Positions 1-9,286 of a stretch of 64,000 nucleotides of DNA are shown here, in pieces (within the stretch, counting starts at the first letter, position 1; each line of letters opens with the position of its first letter). Below the pieces are notes generated by a model that was not told the DNA's origin, ran no database searches, and saw nothing but the letters and a program-made list of their open reading frames with translations. This stretch comes from Flavobacteriaceae bacterium (lineage in GTDB: Bacteria > Bacteroidota > Bacteroidia > Flavobacteriales > Flavobacteriaceae): NCBI GenBank assembly GCA_017857815.1, contig JAFMCL010000009.1:1-64000 (forward strand), read 5' to 3'. The position numbers and the translations under genes are program-made.

Positions 1-98
1 CGTCACTCAATTTAAAAATAGATAAAATTATTTAGGTGGAGCAAGGTGTGACTTTGAGTTAACTTTTTTCATTAATTTTAGGAAAAAATCTATTTATA

Positions 99-1373
99 AT
101 GAATGATCAACGACTTATATATTTATATCTCCTCTCCTTCTTTTTCCTTCAATTCAATCTTGCTGGACAAGAATTGGTTCCTACCCTTCCAGAAAACGTT
201 GGTGTTTCTTCAGAACGAATAAACAATCTAAATCAAGTTTTACAGCAATATGTAGATGATAATTCCATGTCAGGAGCTGTTGCTTTAGTGGCAAGAAAGA
301 ATAAGATTGTATTTTTTGATGCGGTAGGTAAGAGTGATATTGAAAAAAATAAGGACATGAAAAAGGATGCTATTTTTAGAATTGCATCTCAATCCAAAGC
401 AATCATTAGTGTTGGTATCATGATCTTACAAGAAGAAGGAAAATTGCTCATTTCAGATGAATTGGGGGATTATATTCCAGAATTCAAAAAAACGACTGTC
501 ACCGAGCCAAATAAAGAAGGAGGATACGAAGTTGTTGCCGCAAAAAGACCAATAACCCTAAGAGACCTCTTGACACACACTGCTGGTATAGGTTATGGTT
601 ATGGACGGTCCAAAGATTTATGGGAAGAGGCTAAAATCCAAGGTTGGTATTTTGCCGATCGAAATGAGCCTATTTTAGAAACAGTTAAAAGAATGGCCAG
701 CCTCCCTTTTGAAGCACACCCCGGAGAAAAATTTGTTTATGGATACAATACAGATATTCTGGGTGCTGTGATCGAGGTGGTGTCTGGGCAGTCATTGGAA
801 ACTTTTTTACAAAATAGAATTCTTACTCCTTTGGGCATGAATGACACCCATTTCTATTTGCCCAAAAGCAAAGTAAGTCGACTAGCAACCGTCTATTCTT
901 CTAGTAATGATGGCATTGTCAAAGCGCCTGTTGGTGGGACGATGGTTAGTCAAGGGGCCTATGTTAAAGGACCGAGAAAGAGTTTTTCTGGCGGTGCAGG
1001 TTTTTTGAGTACTGCCATGGATTATGCTAAATTTTTACAAATGATGCTCAATGGAGGAACGTTTGATGGGAAAAGAATAATCTCTAGAAAAACAATAGCG
1101 CTGATGACTACCAATCATTTAGACGAAGCAACTTTTGAGTGGAGTAAAGGGACAGGTTTTGGACTTGGTTTTTCAGTGCTCACTGACCTTGGACTTCGCG
1201 GTGAATATGGAACTGTAGGCGAATACGGTTGGGGAGGAGCTTATCATTCTACCTATTGGGTTGACCCTGAGGAAGAATTACTGGTTGTGTATTTCACCCA
1301 ACTGATACCAGCAAAAAAAATTAATGATCATGGAAAACTCAGAGCACAAGTATACCAAGCATTGGTAGACTAA
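99..1373 (+). CDS. Secreted serine hydrolase of the beta-lactamase/esterase family
   Basis: A 424-residue protein with an N-terminal signal peptide (hydrophobic residues about 6-20, then AGQ). It has the penicillin-binding-protein/class C beta-lactamase fold signature: S97-Q-S-K100 fits the SxxK catalytic motif, a FVYGYNTD segment near residue 212 supplies the conserved tyrosine, and a GWGGAYHST segment near residue 375 fits the third motif. Family members are periplasmic or secreted esterases, D-amino peptidases or beta-lactamases, and the substrate cannot be read from sequence. It stands alone ahead of an opposite-strand tRNA gene. The ATG is followed directly by the signal peptide, which supports this start. 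True beta-lactamase activity is possible but not implied. Confidence 0.85.
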   Translation: MNDQRLIYLYLLSFFFLQFNLAGQELVPTLPENVGVSSERINNLNQVLQQYVDDNSMSGAVALVARKNKIVFFDAVGKSDIEKNKDMKKDAIFRIASQSKAIISVGIMILQEEGKLLISDELGDYIPEFKKTTVTEPNKEGGYEVVAAKRPITLRDLLTHTAGIGYGYGRSKDLWEEAKIQGWYFADRNEPILETVKRMASLPFEAHPGEKFVYGYNTDILGAVIEVVSGQSLETFLQNRILTPLGMNDTHFYLPKSKVSRLATVYSSSNDGIVKAPVGGTMVSQGAYVKGPRKSFSGGAGFLSTAMDYAKFLQMMLNGGTFDGKRIISRKTIALMTTNHLDEATFEWSKGTGFGLGFSVLTDLGLRGEYGTVGEYGWGGAYHSTYWVDPEEELLVVYFTQLIPAKKINDHGKLRAQVYQALVD

Positions 1374-1385
1374 AAGTAAAGGCAT

Positions 1386-1417
1386 AAAAAAACCCTTTAA
1401 AGTATATTTTAAAGGGT
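1386..1417 (-). terminator. Intrinsic terminator of tRNA-Phe
   Basis: On the minus strand CCCTTTAAA (1416-1408) pairs perfectly with TTTAAAGGG (1401-1393) around a 6-base loop, followed by seven T residues (1392-1386). It begins 11 bases after the 3' end of the tRNA. The opposite strand lacks a T-run, so it serves the tRNA rather than the upstream hydrolase. Confidence 0.85.
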
Positions 1418-1427
1418 GAACTTAAAG

Positions 1428-1500
1428 TGGTACCTCCAGGAATCGAACCAGGGACACAAGGATTTTCAGTCCTTTGCTCTACCAACTGAGCTAAGGTACC
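1428..1500 (-). tRNA. tRNA-Phe (GAA)
   Basis: The minus strand folds as a 73-base tRNA. The acceptor stem is GGTACCT/AGGTACC with discriminator A, there is a normal D-arm (TAGCTCAGTTGGTAGAGC), and the anticodon arm AAGGA-CTGAAAA-TCCTT has anticodon GAA. The T-arm is CCTGG-TTCGATT-CCAGG. The CCA end is not encoded, so it must be added after transcription. Confidence 0.97.
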
Positions 1501-1515
1501 TTCGTTTAAGGATTG

Positions 1516-1546
1516 CAAATATAAAATCCTTTTTATTCCCCCACAA
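1516..1546 (-). promoter_or_regulatory. Promoter of tRNA-Phe
   Basis: On the minus strand a TTG (1546-1544) lies 20 bases upstream of TATATTTG (1523-1516), an exact match to the Bacteroidota -33/-7 pattern TTG...TAnnTTTG. The -7 box ends 15 bases before the tRNA 5' end, leaving room for a very short leader. Confidence 0.75.
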
Positions 1547-1597
1547 CAGAATTACTCTAAAAATGTTTGTGTAGTTTTATAGCTTAAACCCATTTGG

Positions 1598-2329
1598 ATG
1601 TATTTGGTCTTAGATTTTGGAAATACACTGACGAAATTTTTCCTATTTAAAGGGAAAGAAGTCATTGATAGCGCAAGCCTTTTACCCAAAGATGCTTTTA
1701 ATAAGATACATGAAATCCTCACCCTAAATGAGGGAATAAAAGGCCTGATTTATTCGGATGTAACAGGAGAAATCAATGAGAAATTAGTGGATTTAGCAAA
1801 AGAAATACCTGTTATTGCCATAAATTCCTCCATTAAATTACCTTTTGTAAACGAATATGAAAGTAAATCAACCTTAGGAGCTGATAGAATTGCTTTGGTC
1901 GCTGCAGCGGTAATTGCCTATCCTAAAAAAAACACTTTGGTGATCGATTTGGGAAGTTGTATCACCTATGATTTTGTTTCTCAGGAAAACACTTACAAAG
2001 GGGGCGCAATTTCGCCCGGTTTTAAGATGCGATATAAAGCATTAAATACATTTACAGGAAAGTTACCCTTGCTGTCTGTCAAAATTCCTGAAAATCCAGA
2101 AGGAAATTCCACGATAGATTCGATTCACTCAGGTGTTTATTTTGGAGTTTTAGATGAAATAATCGGGCGAATTAAATATTATCAAGAAGAATTTGGTCCT
2201 TTAACGGTAATTTTAACAGGAGGAGATGCGAATAAGTTGCCTAAAACATTAAAAAATACCATATTTGCCCATTCAAATTTTTTAGCATTGGGAATGCTCC
2301 ATCTCTTAAAATTGAATATTGATTCATGA
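1598..2329 (+). CDS. coaX: Type III pantothenate kinase
   Basis: A 243-residue CoaX-type kinase that phosphorylates pantothenate, the first committed step of coenzyme A synthesis, in the cytoplasm. Diagnostic segments are the N-terminal LDFGNTLTK (D-x-G-N-T phosphate loop), TLGADRIAL near residue 93, the second acidic/phosphate segment DLGSCITYD near 122, and KGGAISPG near 137. The length is typical for the family. It is the first gene of an envelope-related run: its TGA overlaps the ATG of the next gene (ATGA), implying translational coupling. The coupling to LPS export genes is a matter of genome order and not of biochemistry. Confidence 0.95.
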   Translation: MYLVLDFGNTLTKFFLFKGKEVIDSASLLPKDAFNKIHEILTLNEGIKGLIYSDVTGEINEKLVDLAKEIPVIAINSSIKLPFVNEYESKSTLGADRIALVAAAVIAYPKKNTLVIDLGSCITYDFVSQENTYKGGAISPGFKMRYKALNTFTGKLPLLSVKIPENPEGNSTIDSIHSGVYFGVLDEIIGRIKYYQEEFGPLTVILTGGDANKLPKTLKNTIFAHSNFLALGMLHLLKLNIDS

Positions 2330-3588
2330 TTCGAAACACAGTTTTTATTGTAATGCTGCTTGTCAGCACAGTGGTTTTCTCCCAATCAGGAACTGCTTCC
2401 CCCTATTCATTTAGTGGTTTAGGAGACATCAACTTTAGAGGAACTCAAATCAATCGATTTATGGGTGATCTTGATGTTTACAACGATTCAATCCATGTAA
2501 ACCTTAACAACCCCGGGGCTTATGCTGATTTGAAGCTCACTACCTATTCACTTGGATTGAATTATAGAAGTACTGAAATGACTTCTTCAACCGATTCTAA
2601 TCAAATAGCAACTTCTTCATTAGATTATATTTCAATCGCCATACCAACCAAAAAATTTGGATTTGGATTCGGGATTATACCTTATTCCTCAGTAGGCTAT
2701 CAGCTCAGTAATATCGACGATAGTATTTCCCCCACTCTTTTAAACCAATATCAAGGTGAGGGAGGAGTTAACAAGGTTTTTATTTCTGTTGGTTTCCGAT
2801 CTTTTAAGCGATTCACATTTGGGGCGACCCTGAACTACGATTTTGGAGAGCTTAGATATAAAACGCTAAAATTTGTAGATGGTATAGAATTGGGAACAAT
2901 TCTAGAAAACAAATCAAATATTTCAGGGTTTGACATAAAATTGTCTGCTAACGTAGATTTTCCTCTAAATGAAAAGCTTAGCCTGCGAGGCATGTTGACT
3001 TATGCTCCTGACGCAAAGCTTACCTCTAGTAACTCTCGAATTTTTTATACCCAATCAATTAACACACAAGAGGGCAATTATAGTGACATAGAAGAAATTG
3101 ATCTTGAATCTAGAGGATTGGCCAAGACAAAGGTTAACCTTGCCAGTTCTTTATCAATGGGAACAGGAATCGGTCAAGAAAGAAAGTGGTTTTTAGGAGC
3201 CCAGTATACCTTTACAAATACATCTGACTTTAAAAATGAATTTATCGAAATTCCAAATTTTTCCTATTCGAACGCATCAAAAATTTCCGTTGGAGGTTTT
3301 TATATTCCTAACTACGCCTCTTTAACTTCCTTTTTTAAAAGAATAGTCTACAGGGTTGGGTTTCGTTATGAAGACACTGGTATTTCGGTCAATAATTTTG
3401 GTTTAAAAGAAACTGGCATTACTTTTGGACTAGGTTTACCGTTGGCGAACTATTCAAACGTTAATATAGGTATGGAATACGGCAGCAGAGGAGCCGCAAC
3501 TGCTGACTTAATTAAAGAAAAATATTGGTCAATAAGAGTAGGCTTTTCTCTTAATGACAAATGGTTTGTAAAAAGAAAGTATAATTAA
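2326..3588 (+). CDS. Outer-membrane beta-barrel protein of unknown role
   Basis: A 420-residue exported protein with a clear signal peptide (residues 1-20, ending VVFSQ). The rest is rich in alternating hydrophobic/polar strands and short aromatic-capped segments such as FGFGFGIIPYSS and SIRVGFSLNDKWFV, as expected for an outer-membrane beta-barrel of the flavobacterial FadL/porin-like kind. No catalytic motif is visible. It starts inside the coaX stop codon (4-base overlap) and is followed 11 bases later by a TPR protein, in an operon that also carries lptC. This suggests, without proving, a role at the outer membrane linked to LPS or lipid handling. Confidence 0.75.
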   Translation: MIRNTVFIVMLLVSTVVFSQSGTASPYSFSGLGDINFRGTQINRFMGDLDVYNDSIHVNLNNPGAYADLKLTTYSLGLNYRSTEMTSSTDSNQIATSSLDYISIAIPTKKFGFGFGIIPYSSVGYQLSNIDDSISPTLLNQYQGEGGVNKVFISVGFRSFKRFTFGATLNYDFGELRYKTLKFVDGIELGTILENKSNISGFDIKLSANVDFPLNEKLSLRGMLTYAPDAKLTSSNSRIFYTQSINTQEGNYSDIEEIDLESRGLAKTKVNLASSLSMGTGIGQERKWFLGAQYTFTNTSDFKNEFIEIPNFSYSNASKISVGGFYIPNYASLTSFFKRIVYRVGFRYEDTGISVNNFGLKETGITFGLGLPLANYSNVNIGMEYGSRGAATADLIKEKYWSIRVGFSLNDKWFVKRKYN

Positions 3589-3599
3589 AGATTTAAATT

Positions 3600-4988
3600 A
3601 TGAGATTTTTAAAAACTTATTTGGGAATATGTTTAATTCTAATATTAGCTCCCTTAAACGCACAATCGAGTGAAGAATGCTTGCAGAATCTTTCAATTTT
3701 TGCAGAGTTTGCGAAAGTCAAGAATTATGATGAGGCCTATGAGCCATGGATGAAAGTAAGAAAAGAATGTCCCTCCCTTAATGTGGCGATCTATTCTTAC
3801 GGCGAAAGAATTCTCAAGGACCGTTACAAAAAACAGCCAGAAGATCAAAAACAAGCTGTGGTTGCAGATCTAATGAATCTTTATGATGAATGGCTTTTAA
3901 ATTTTCCAACAAGTCGGAATGTTAAGGTAGAAGGAGACATTATTAGTAGCAAAGCTCAATCAATGATTGACTTTAAAATGCCTGATAAAATGGAAATCTA
4001 TAAAACTTTTGATTTGGCATTTACCACCGATCCAAAAAGTTTTACTAATCCAAAGGGCTTGTATAACTATTTCAAAACACTTTATGACTTATACGAGGAA
4101 GATACTCATGGAGTTACGATGGAGCAACTTTTCACTAAATATGAAGAAGTTTCAGAAAAATTTGAAATAGAATCAACCAACCTTGCTCGAAAATTAGACA
4201 TAATACTTAAAAAAGAGGAAGAAGGAAACCCTATTTCAAGTCGAGAAATAAGAAATAAAAGAGTTTACGGAATCAACAGCAATGCAATTGCAACATTCCT
4301 AAATAACTTGGACGCGATTATTTCGAAAGAAGCGACATGTGTTAACCTTGTGCCACTTTATCAAAGAAACTTTGAGGAGAATAAAACAGATGTCACATGG
4401 CTCAAACGCGCTGCCTCTAGGATGGATAGCAAGGAGTGTTCTGACGATCCACTTTTTGTTCTGCTTGTTGAAGCATTACACAACCTAGATCCTTCCGCAG
4501 ATTCTGCATACTACTTAGGACTTCTAAACGATAAGAAGGGTAACAATCAGGAGGCTTTAAAGTATTATGAAGAGTCAATTACGTTAGAAGATGATCCTTA
4601 TAAGAAAGCCAAGATATTATATAAAATTGCTCTCAAATTTAAAAATGCAGGAAGAAAGTCTTCAGCGCGAAACTATGCGATGAAGGCGTTAAAATTCCAA
4701 CCTTCAATGGGTCGTGCCTACTTGACGATTGCCAATCTCTATGCCAGTAGTGCAAACGACTGTGGAGATAGCCAGTTTAATAAAAGAGCTATCTATTGGT
4801 TGGCTGCAAATATTGCAAGAAAAGCAGGGGAAGTTGATGCTTCAATCAAAAATATTGCGCAAGAGACAGCCAAGAGCTATATTGGCAGAGCTCCTTCAAA
4901 AACTGATATATTTACGGAAGGAAATCAGGGGGCTACCATAAAGTTTAGTTGCTGGATTAATAGTAGTGTCAAAGTACCAAATCTATAA
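3600..4988 (+). CDS. Exported tetratricopeptide-repeat protein
   Basis: A 462-residue protein with a signal peptide (residues 1-21, ending LNAQS). The middle is helical without an obvious family motif. Residues about 300-385 contain two to three TPR units, for example SAYYLGLLNDKKGNNQEALK and the following KKAKILYKIALKFKNAG. TPR proteins act as scaffolds, so a periplasmic or outer-membrane assembly role is plausible. Its stop codon abuts the ATG of lptC with no spacer, so the two are surely co-transcribed and probably coupled. The order coaX, barrel, TPR, lptC suggests these two unknown proteins belong with envelope biogenesis (inference). Confidence 0.8.
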   Translation: MRFLKTYLGICLILILAPLNAQSSEECLQNLSIFAEFAKVKNYDEAYEPWMKVRKECPSLNVAIYSYGERILKDRYKKQPEDQKQAVVADLMNLYDEWLLNFPTSRNVKVEGDIISSKAQSMIDFKMPDKMEIYKTFDLAFTTDPKSFTNPKGLYNYFKTLYDLYEEDTHGVTMEQLFTKYEEVSEKFEIESTNLARKLDIILKKEEEGNPISSREIRNKRVYGINSNAIATFLNNLDAIISKEATCVNLVPLYQRNFEENKTDVTWLKRAASRMDSKECSDDPLFVLLVEALHNLDPSADSAYYLGLLNDKKGNNQEALKYYEESITLEDDPYKKAKILYKIALKFKNAGRKSSARNYAMKALKFQPSMGRAYLTIANLYASSANDCGDSQFNKRAIYWLAANIARKAGEVDASIKNIAQETAKSYIGRAPSKTDIFTEGNQGATIKFSCWINSSVKVPNL

Positions 4989-5576
4989 ATGAAATTTTCA
5001 TTTCGAAAAAGCTTTAAAATTGGGGTTGTTGCATTTGCGGCAATCCTAATTTTTTCTTGTGAAAACAATACTCAAGCACTAAAAGAGATCAACCGATTTA
5101 ATGACGATCCCGTAGGAATCGCCTATGATGTCAGAATGGTGTATTCCGACTCTGCCCTAGTCAAGGCCATACTTACTGCTCCCGTTCATCTGGACTTCAG
5201 TCACCTCAGTTTTAAATACTCAGAGTTTCCAGAAGGCTTAAAAGTAGTTTTTTTAGATAAAGACAATCAAGAGAATCAGGTGGTAGCAGATTATGGGATT
5301 TTATACAATCAAACTAAAATTGTAGATCTTCAAGGAAATGTTGAGTTACTTTCCCATGATGGCTCTAAATTGGCTACAGATCAGATGTATTGGGACTCCG
5401 AAAAAGAATGGCTTTTCACCCAAGAACCTTTTACTTTTGAAAACCAAGATTATAATCTTGCGGCAACTCGATTGGATACCAACAAAGAATTCACTAAATT
5501 TCAGACTGGAAAATTGTATGGAACAATTGCCGTCAAAGAAGAACAAGACTCATTAAAAGTAAATGAAAAGTTATAA
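4989..5576 (+). CDS. lptC: LPS export periplasmic protein LptC
   Basis: A 195-residue LptC-family protein, part of the Lpt bridge that carries lipopolysaccharide from the inner to the outer membrane. It has an N-terminal hydrophobic segment (residues 11-22) ending in FSC, so Cys24 could be lipidated, which differs from the E. coli protein that keeps an uncleaved anchor. The remainder shows the beta-jellyroll style of repeated short strands (DYGILYNQTKIVDLQGNVEL, DQMYWDSEKEWLFT) typical of the family. It overlaps the next gene by 14 bases. Its partner LptE is encoded in a different operon near 37 kb. Confidence 0.88.
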   Translation: MKFSFRKSFKIGVVAFAAILIFSCENNTQALKEINRFNDDPVGIAYDVRMVYSDSALVKAILTAPVHLDFSHLSFKYSEFPEGLKVVFLDKDNQENQVVADYGILYNQTKIVDLQGNVELLSHDGSKLATDQMYWDSEKEWLFTQEPFTFENQDYNLAATRLDTNKEFTKFQTGKLYGTIAVKEEQDSLKVNEKL

Positions 5577-5757
5577 AATTTCTGAAATATTATATTGGAT
5601 AATTGCTGTTTTGGCAACCTACGAAGCCTTTTCAATTTGGAGTACAAACAGAGATAAAGCCTATATATTTATCGGATTTACTGTGCTGTCAGTTTTTATG
5701 GCCTTGTTTAGGAGACACTATCGCAATAAATTTAAAAATAGGGAGAATCCGTCTTAA
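5563..5757 (+). CDS. Small two-helix membrane protein
   Basis: A 64-residue protein with two predicted membrane helices (about residues 8-26 and 33-50) and a basic C-terminal tail (RRHYRNKFKNREN). I do not recognise a functional family. It overlaps lptC by 14 bases at its start, and its TAA overlaps the ATG of the CNNM gene (TAATG). Tight coupling on both sides argues that it is real and functions with LptC or the CNNM protein in the inner membrane. Confidence 0.75.
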   Translation: MKSYKISEILYWIIAVLATYEAFSIWSTNRDKAYIFIGFTVLSVFMALFRRHYRNKFKNRENPS

Positions 5758-7031
5758 TGATGACTTCTGATTTAATTATCTTATTGTGTTTGCTGCTGTC
5801 TGCTTTTTTTTCGGGTATGGAGATTGCCTTTGTCTCCTCGAATAAGATCTATTTGGAAATTGAAAAGCAACAAACCGGAATTACCTCCAAGTTCTTAAAC
5901 TACATCACAAAGAATCCTTCTCGATTTATTGCGACTATGCTAGTGGGGAACAACGTTTCATTGGTTATTTATGGAATATTTATGGGAGATAGAATATTAC
6001 AACTCTTTTTTCCTGAAACCCTTTTAAGTGGAGTCATAGGGATAGAAATTGTTTTTATTCAGACAATCATTTCAACCGTAATAATTTTATTAACCGCCGA
6101 GTTTCTACCCAAGGTATTTTTTCAGCAATATGCCAATGTGTTTATGAAGATTTTTGCACTGCCTACAGCAGCTTTTTTCACCCTGTTCACTCCGATCACC
6201 TTAATGGTAATTAAGTTTTCAGATTATATTTTAATTAAATTTTTTAAAACCAAAGGAGATCAGATTCAGCTTACTTTTTCTAAATCTGAATTGGGAAACT
6301 ATATTGAAGAGCAACTAGAATCAACTAAAGACATTGAAAATGTCGATAGTGAAATTCAAATTTTTCAAAATGCATTGGATTTTACTGAGGTTAAAGCTCG
6401 GGAAGCCATGGTGCCAAGAACTGAAATTGTAGCTATTGATAATGATGCAGATCTTGATGAAATTAAAAAACTATTTACTTCTACCGGGCTATCTAAAATA
6501 CCAGTTTACAATGAGTCAGTTGATGATATTGAAGGTTACGTTCACGCTTTTGAATTGTTTAGGAAACCAGAGCAAATTAAAAAAATATTATTACCAGTAG
6601 CTTATGTCCCAGAAACAATTAGAATCAGTGAAGTTCTAAAACTTCTAACCAAACAAAGAATAAGTATCGCTGTAGTATTGGACGAATATGGAGGTACTTC
6701 AGGGATTATTACAGTCGAAGACATCATCGAAGAACTCTTTGGAGAAATTGAAGATGAACATGATAATATTGAGCACTACGAAAAGCAAATTGAGGAAGAT
6801 TTATTTGAGTTTTCCGCTCGTTTAGAAGTGGATTATATCAACCAAAATTATGGAATTGATCTTCCCGAAAACGCACTTTATGAAACCTTAGGAGGTATGA
6901 TCGTTCATACTCAGGAGGAAATACCCAAAAAGGGAACCATAATTTCGATTGAGAACTACCAACTTGAAATCAAAGAAGTGTCTTCAACGAAAATTGAAAG
7001 GGTTTCGTTAAGGGTCTTAAAACAAAATTAA
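5757..7031 (+). CDS. CNNM/CorC (hemolysin-family) membrane protein with CBS domains
   Basis: A 424-residue protein of the CNNM/TlyC family. Residues 1-150 form the DUF21 membrane domain with about four helices (opening LIILLCLLLSAFFSGMEIAF). Residues about 205-330 form a CBS-domain pair containing the family hallmark AREAMVPRTEIVAID. The C-terminal part (about 340-420) is the CorC_HlyC domain, preceded by the DEYGGTSGIITVEDIIEELF segment. Relatives are implicated in magnesium/cobalt export or tolerance, and haemolysis is a historical label. GldE, a gliding protein, belongs to the same family, but no gldD neighbour is present, so the gld symbol is not used. Confidence 0.88.
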   Translation: MMTSDLIILLCLLLSAFFSGMEIAFVSSNKIYLEIEKQQTGITSKFLNYITKNPSRFIATMLVGNNVSLVIYGIFMGDRILQLFFPETLLSGVIGIEIVFIQTIISTVIILLTAEFLPKVFFQQYANVFMKIFALPTAAFFTLFTPITLMVIKFSDYILIKFFKTKGDQIQLTFSKSELGNYIEEQLESTKDIENVDSEIQIFQNALDFTEVKAREAMVPRTEIVAIDNDADLDEIKKLFTSTGLSKIPVYNESVDDIEGYVHAFELFRKPEQIKKILLPVAYVPETIRISEVLKLLTKQRISIAVVLDEYGGTSGIITVEDIIEELFGEIEDEHDNIEHYEKQIEEDLFEFSARLEVDYINQNYGIDLPENALYETLGGMIVHTQEEIPKKGTIISIENYQLEIKEVSSTKIERVSLRVLKQN

Positions 7032-7150
7032 TCCAACTCACCCTGAATTATGCTGATTTTGAATCCTCTAGACTCTTAAATAACAATCCAATCTTTTTTT
7101 AAATCAAAAAGGAAATTGTATTTTCGCAATCGACTAAAAAAAATTAAACA

Positions 7151-9265
7151 ATGGCAGTTTTAGGACAAATCAGACAACGTTCCTTTTTTCTTATCATCGT
7201 AATAGGAATGGCTTTATTCGCCTTTGTTATTTCAGGTGTTTTTGGTAGTAATAGTTCTGGAAGTAATCCCAGTGATCCAATTGCAATCGTAAATGACGAA
7301 GATATTGAAGTAGGCTTTTTCCGTCAGCTTGTAGAGCAAACGGAAAGAAACTATAACCTATCGACACTTCAAGCGGTTAATTCGGTTTGGGATCAATTGC
7401 TAAGAGTAACGATATTCAAACAAGAATTTGATCGTTTGGGCATTGATGCTGGAAAACAGCAAATTGAAATGATTCTTTTACAAAATGAAGCAATCGTTCA
7501 AGATCCTCGTTTCCAAAATGAAACTGGACTTTTTGATTTTGGGATTTTTACTGATTTTATAAATCAATTAAAACTTGAAAATCCGCAAGCCTATAACAGT
7601 TGGAGATCACAAGAAGAAAATATCATTGGACTTGCCAAAGAAAATATTTATTTTGACCTGATAAAATCAAGTGCTGGTTTTACAGAAACAGAAGGAAAAG
7701 ACGCTTATCATCTTGAAAATGATAAAATCAACATGAAATATGTTAGCGTTCCTTTCAACGATATACCTGACAGCCTTTTTAAAATTAGTGATGCTGAAAT
7801 AAGAAAATACATCAACCAGAACATTGATGATTATACAAAAGATGCTTCAAGAGCAATTAGCTATGTGAAGTTTGACGAGCAAGCTTCGCCGGAAGATGAA
7901 AATAAAATCAGAGCTGATCTCGAGAAACTATTAGAGCAAAGAGTCGAATATAACGACGTTTCTAAATTGACGGATACCATTGAAGGATTAAAAACAGTTA
8001 AAAACATAACTGAATTTGTGTCTCGATATTCTGAAAGCACTTTTGATTCAATTTACCTTCAAAAAGGAAAATTGGCCAATGAATATGCCGATATTCTTTT
8101 CGATTTGAGTCCTGGAAAAGTATTTGGACCATATAAAGACGGAAATGAATTTAAAATTTCTCGTATGTTAGACCGAAAAGATGGTGGTTCGATCAGAGCA
8201 AGTCATATTTTAATCACTTACCAAGGAGCAGAACGCGCCAACCCTGAGGTAACAAGAACTAAAGAAGAAGCCCGCACCCTTGCCAATCAATTGTACCGCA
8301 AGGTGAGAAGGGATAAAGAAAATTTTGGATTGATGGCTGCTTCAAATTCTGATGGTCCTTCTAAATCAGTTCAAGGAGATCTTGGTTTTTTTCAGGAAGG
8401 TACCATGACCGAAAAATTCTTTGATTTTTGTAACAAATCTAAGGTTGGTGAAATAGGGTTGGTTGAAACTGATTTTGGATTTCACATCATTAATGTCACA
8501 GACAAGGAAGATGTTGTTCTTTTGGCAAACGTCTCCAAACAAATCGTTCCCTCTGAAAGCACTTCAAATATTGTTTTTAAGCAAACCACTCAATTTGAAA
8601 TTGAAGCGATCAACACGAAAGACTTTTCAGGGGTTGCAGAAAAAAGTAATTTAACGGTTAGACCAGTCGAAAACATAAGCATCTTAGAAGAAAACTTACC
8701 AGGCTTACCTAAACAGAGGAATATCGTCCAATGGGCTTTTGATGAAGACACTAAGGTTGGTTCAATTCGAAGATTTTCTCTTGCAACGGGTGGCTATGCA
8801 GTCGTACAATTGACAAAAATAACACCAGAGGGAGAAGTAGATGTTGAGTCTTTTAGAACAGAAATAATTGCGGAGCTAATTAAGCATAAAAAAGCAGCTT
8901 ACATTCAAGAAAAATATGCTGCAAATACCACATTAGAGTCATTAGCCAAAGTGACTGACAGAGAAGTAGAAACTGCTTCTGCTGTAACCCAGAAGAATTC
9001 TGTTTTAGCAGGATCTGGGACAGAACCTTACGTTATCGGATTGGCGTTTTCATTAGATGTTAATAAGCCTTCTACACTTGTTAAGGGGAATTACGGCGTG
9101 TACATGGTAGAAGTTACTTCTAAAGAGGTTGCTCCTGAGCTGGAGAGTTATACTGCCTATGCCAATGCACTTCAAGTTGAAGAAAGCTTAAGGATCAATA
9201 ACACCATTTACGAAGCACTACGTTCTGCTTCTGAAATAAAAGATAATCGTAAAATTTATTATTAA
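7151..9265 (+). CDS. Membrane-anchored peptidylprolyl isomerase (PpiD/SurA type)
   Basis: A 704-residue foldase. A single N-terminal membrane helix (about residues 12-32) anchors it to the inner membrane, and a SurA_N-like chaperone region follows. Residues about 347-455 form a parvulin-type rotamase domain, recognisable from IRASHILITYQ, then NPEVTRTKEEARTLA and GDLGFFQEGTMTEKF. The C-terminal 240 residues resemble a second, degenerate PPIase/chaperone module. Its role is folding of newly exported proteins in the periplasm. It has its own 119-base upstream region, so it is probably transcribed separately from the lptC run, and it converges on the GHMP kinase gene. Confidence 0.9.
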   Translation: MAVLGQIRQRSFFLIIVIGMALFAFVISGVFGSNSSGSNPSDPIAIVNDEDIEVGFFRQLVEQTERNYNLSTLQAVNSVWDQLLRVTIFKQEFDRLGIDAGKQQIEMILLQNEAIVQDPRFQNETGLFDFGIFTDFINQLKLENPQAYNSWRSQEENIIGLAKENIYFDLIKSSAGFTETEGKDAYHLENDKINMKYVSVPFNDIPDSLFKISDAEIRKYINQNIDDYTKDASRAISYVKFDEQASPEDENKIRADLEKLLEQRVEYNDVSKLTDTIEGLKTVKNITEFVSRYSESTFDSIYLQKGKLANEYADILFDLSPGKVFGPYKDGNEFKISRMLDRKDGGSIRASHILITYQGAERANPEVTRTKEEARTLANQLYRKVRRDKENFGLMAASNSDGPSKSVQGDLGFFQEGTMTEKFFDFCNKSKVGEIGLVETDFGFHIINVTDKEDVVLLANVSKQIVPSESTSNIVFKQTTQFEIEAINTKDFSGVAEKSNLTVRPVENISILEENLPGLPKQRNIVQWAFDEDTKVGSIRRFSLATGGYAVVQLTKITPEGEVDVESFRTEIIAELIKHKKAAYIQEKYAANTTLESLAKVTDREVETASAVTQKNSVLAGSGTEPYVIGLAFSLDVNKPSTLVKGNYGVYMVEVTSKEVAPELESYTAYANALQVEESLRINNTIYEALRSASEIKDNRKIYY

Positions 9266-9286
9266 TTAAATAGTAGATTAATTAGA

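Noticed and set aside
7040-7150. TATTTTCG as a promoter -7 box for the PpiD-type gene
   Set aside because: One mismatch to TAnnTTTG and no TTG at the right distance. It is too weak to list.
9266-9286. AT-rich inverted repeat between the PpiD-type and GHMP kinase genes
   Set aside because: The TTAATT/AATTAA pairing contains no GC pairs and no T-tract, so it is not a credible terminator.
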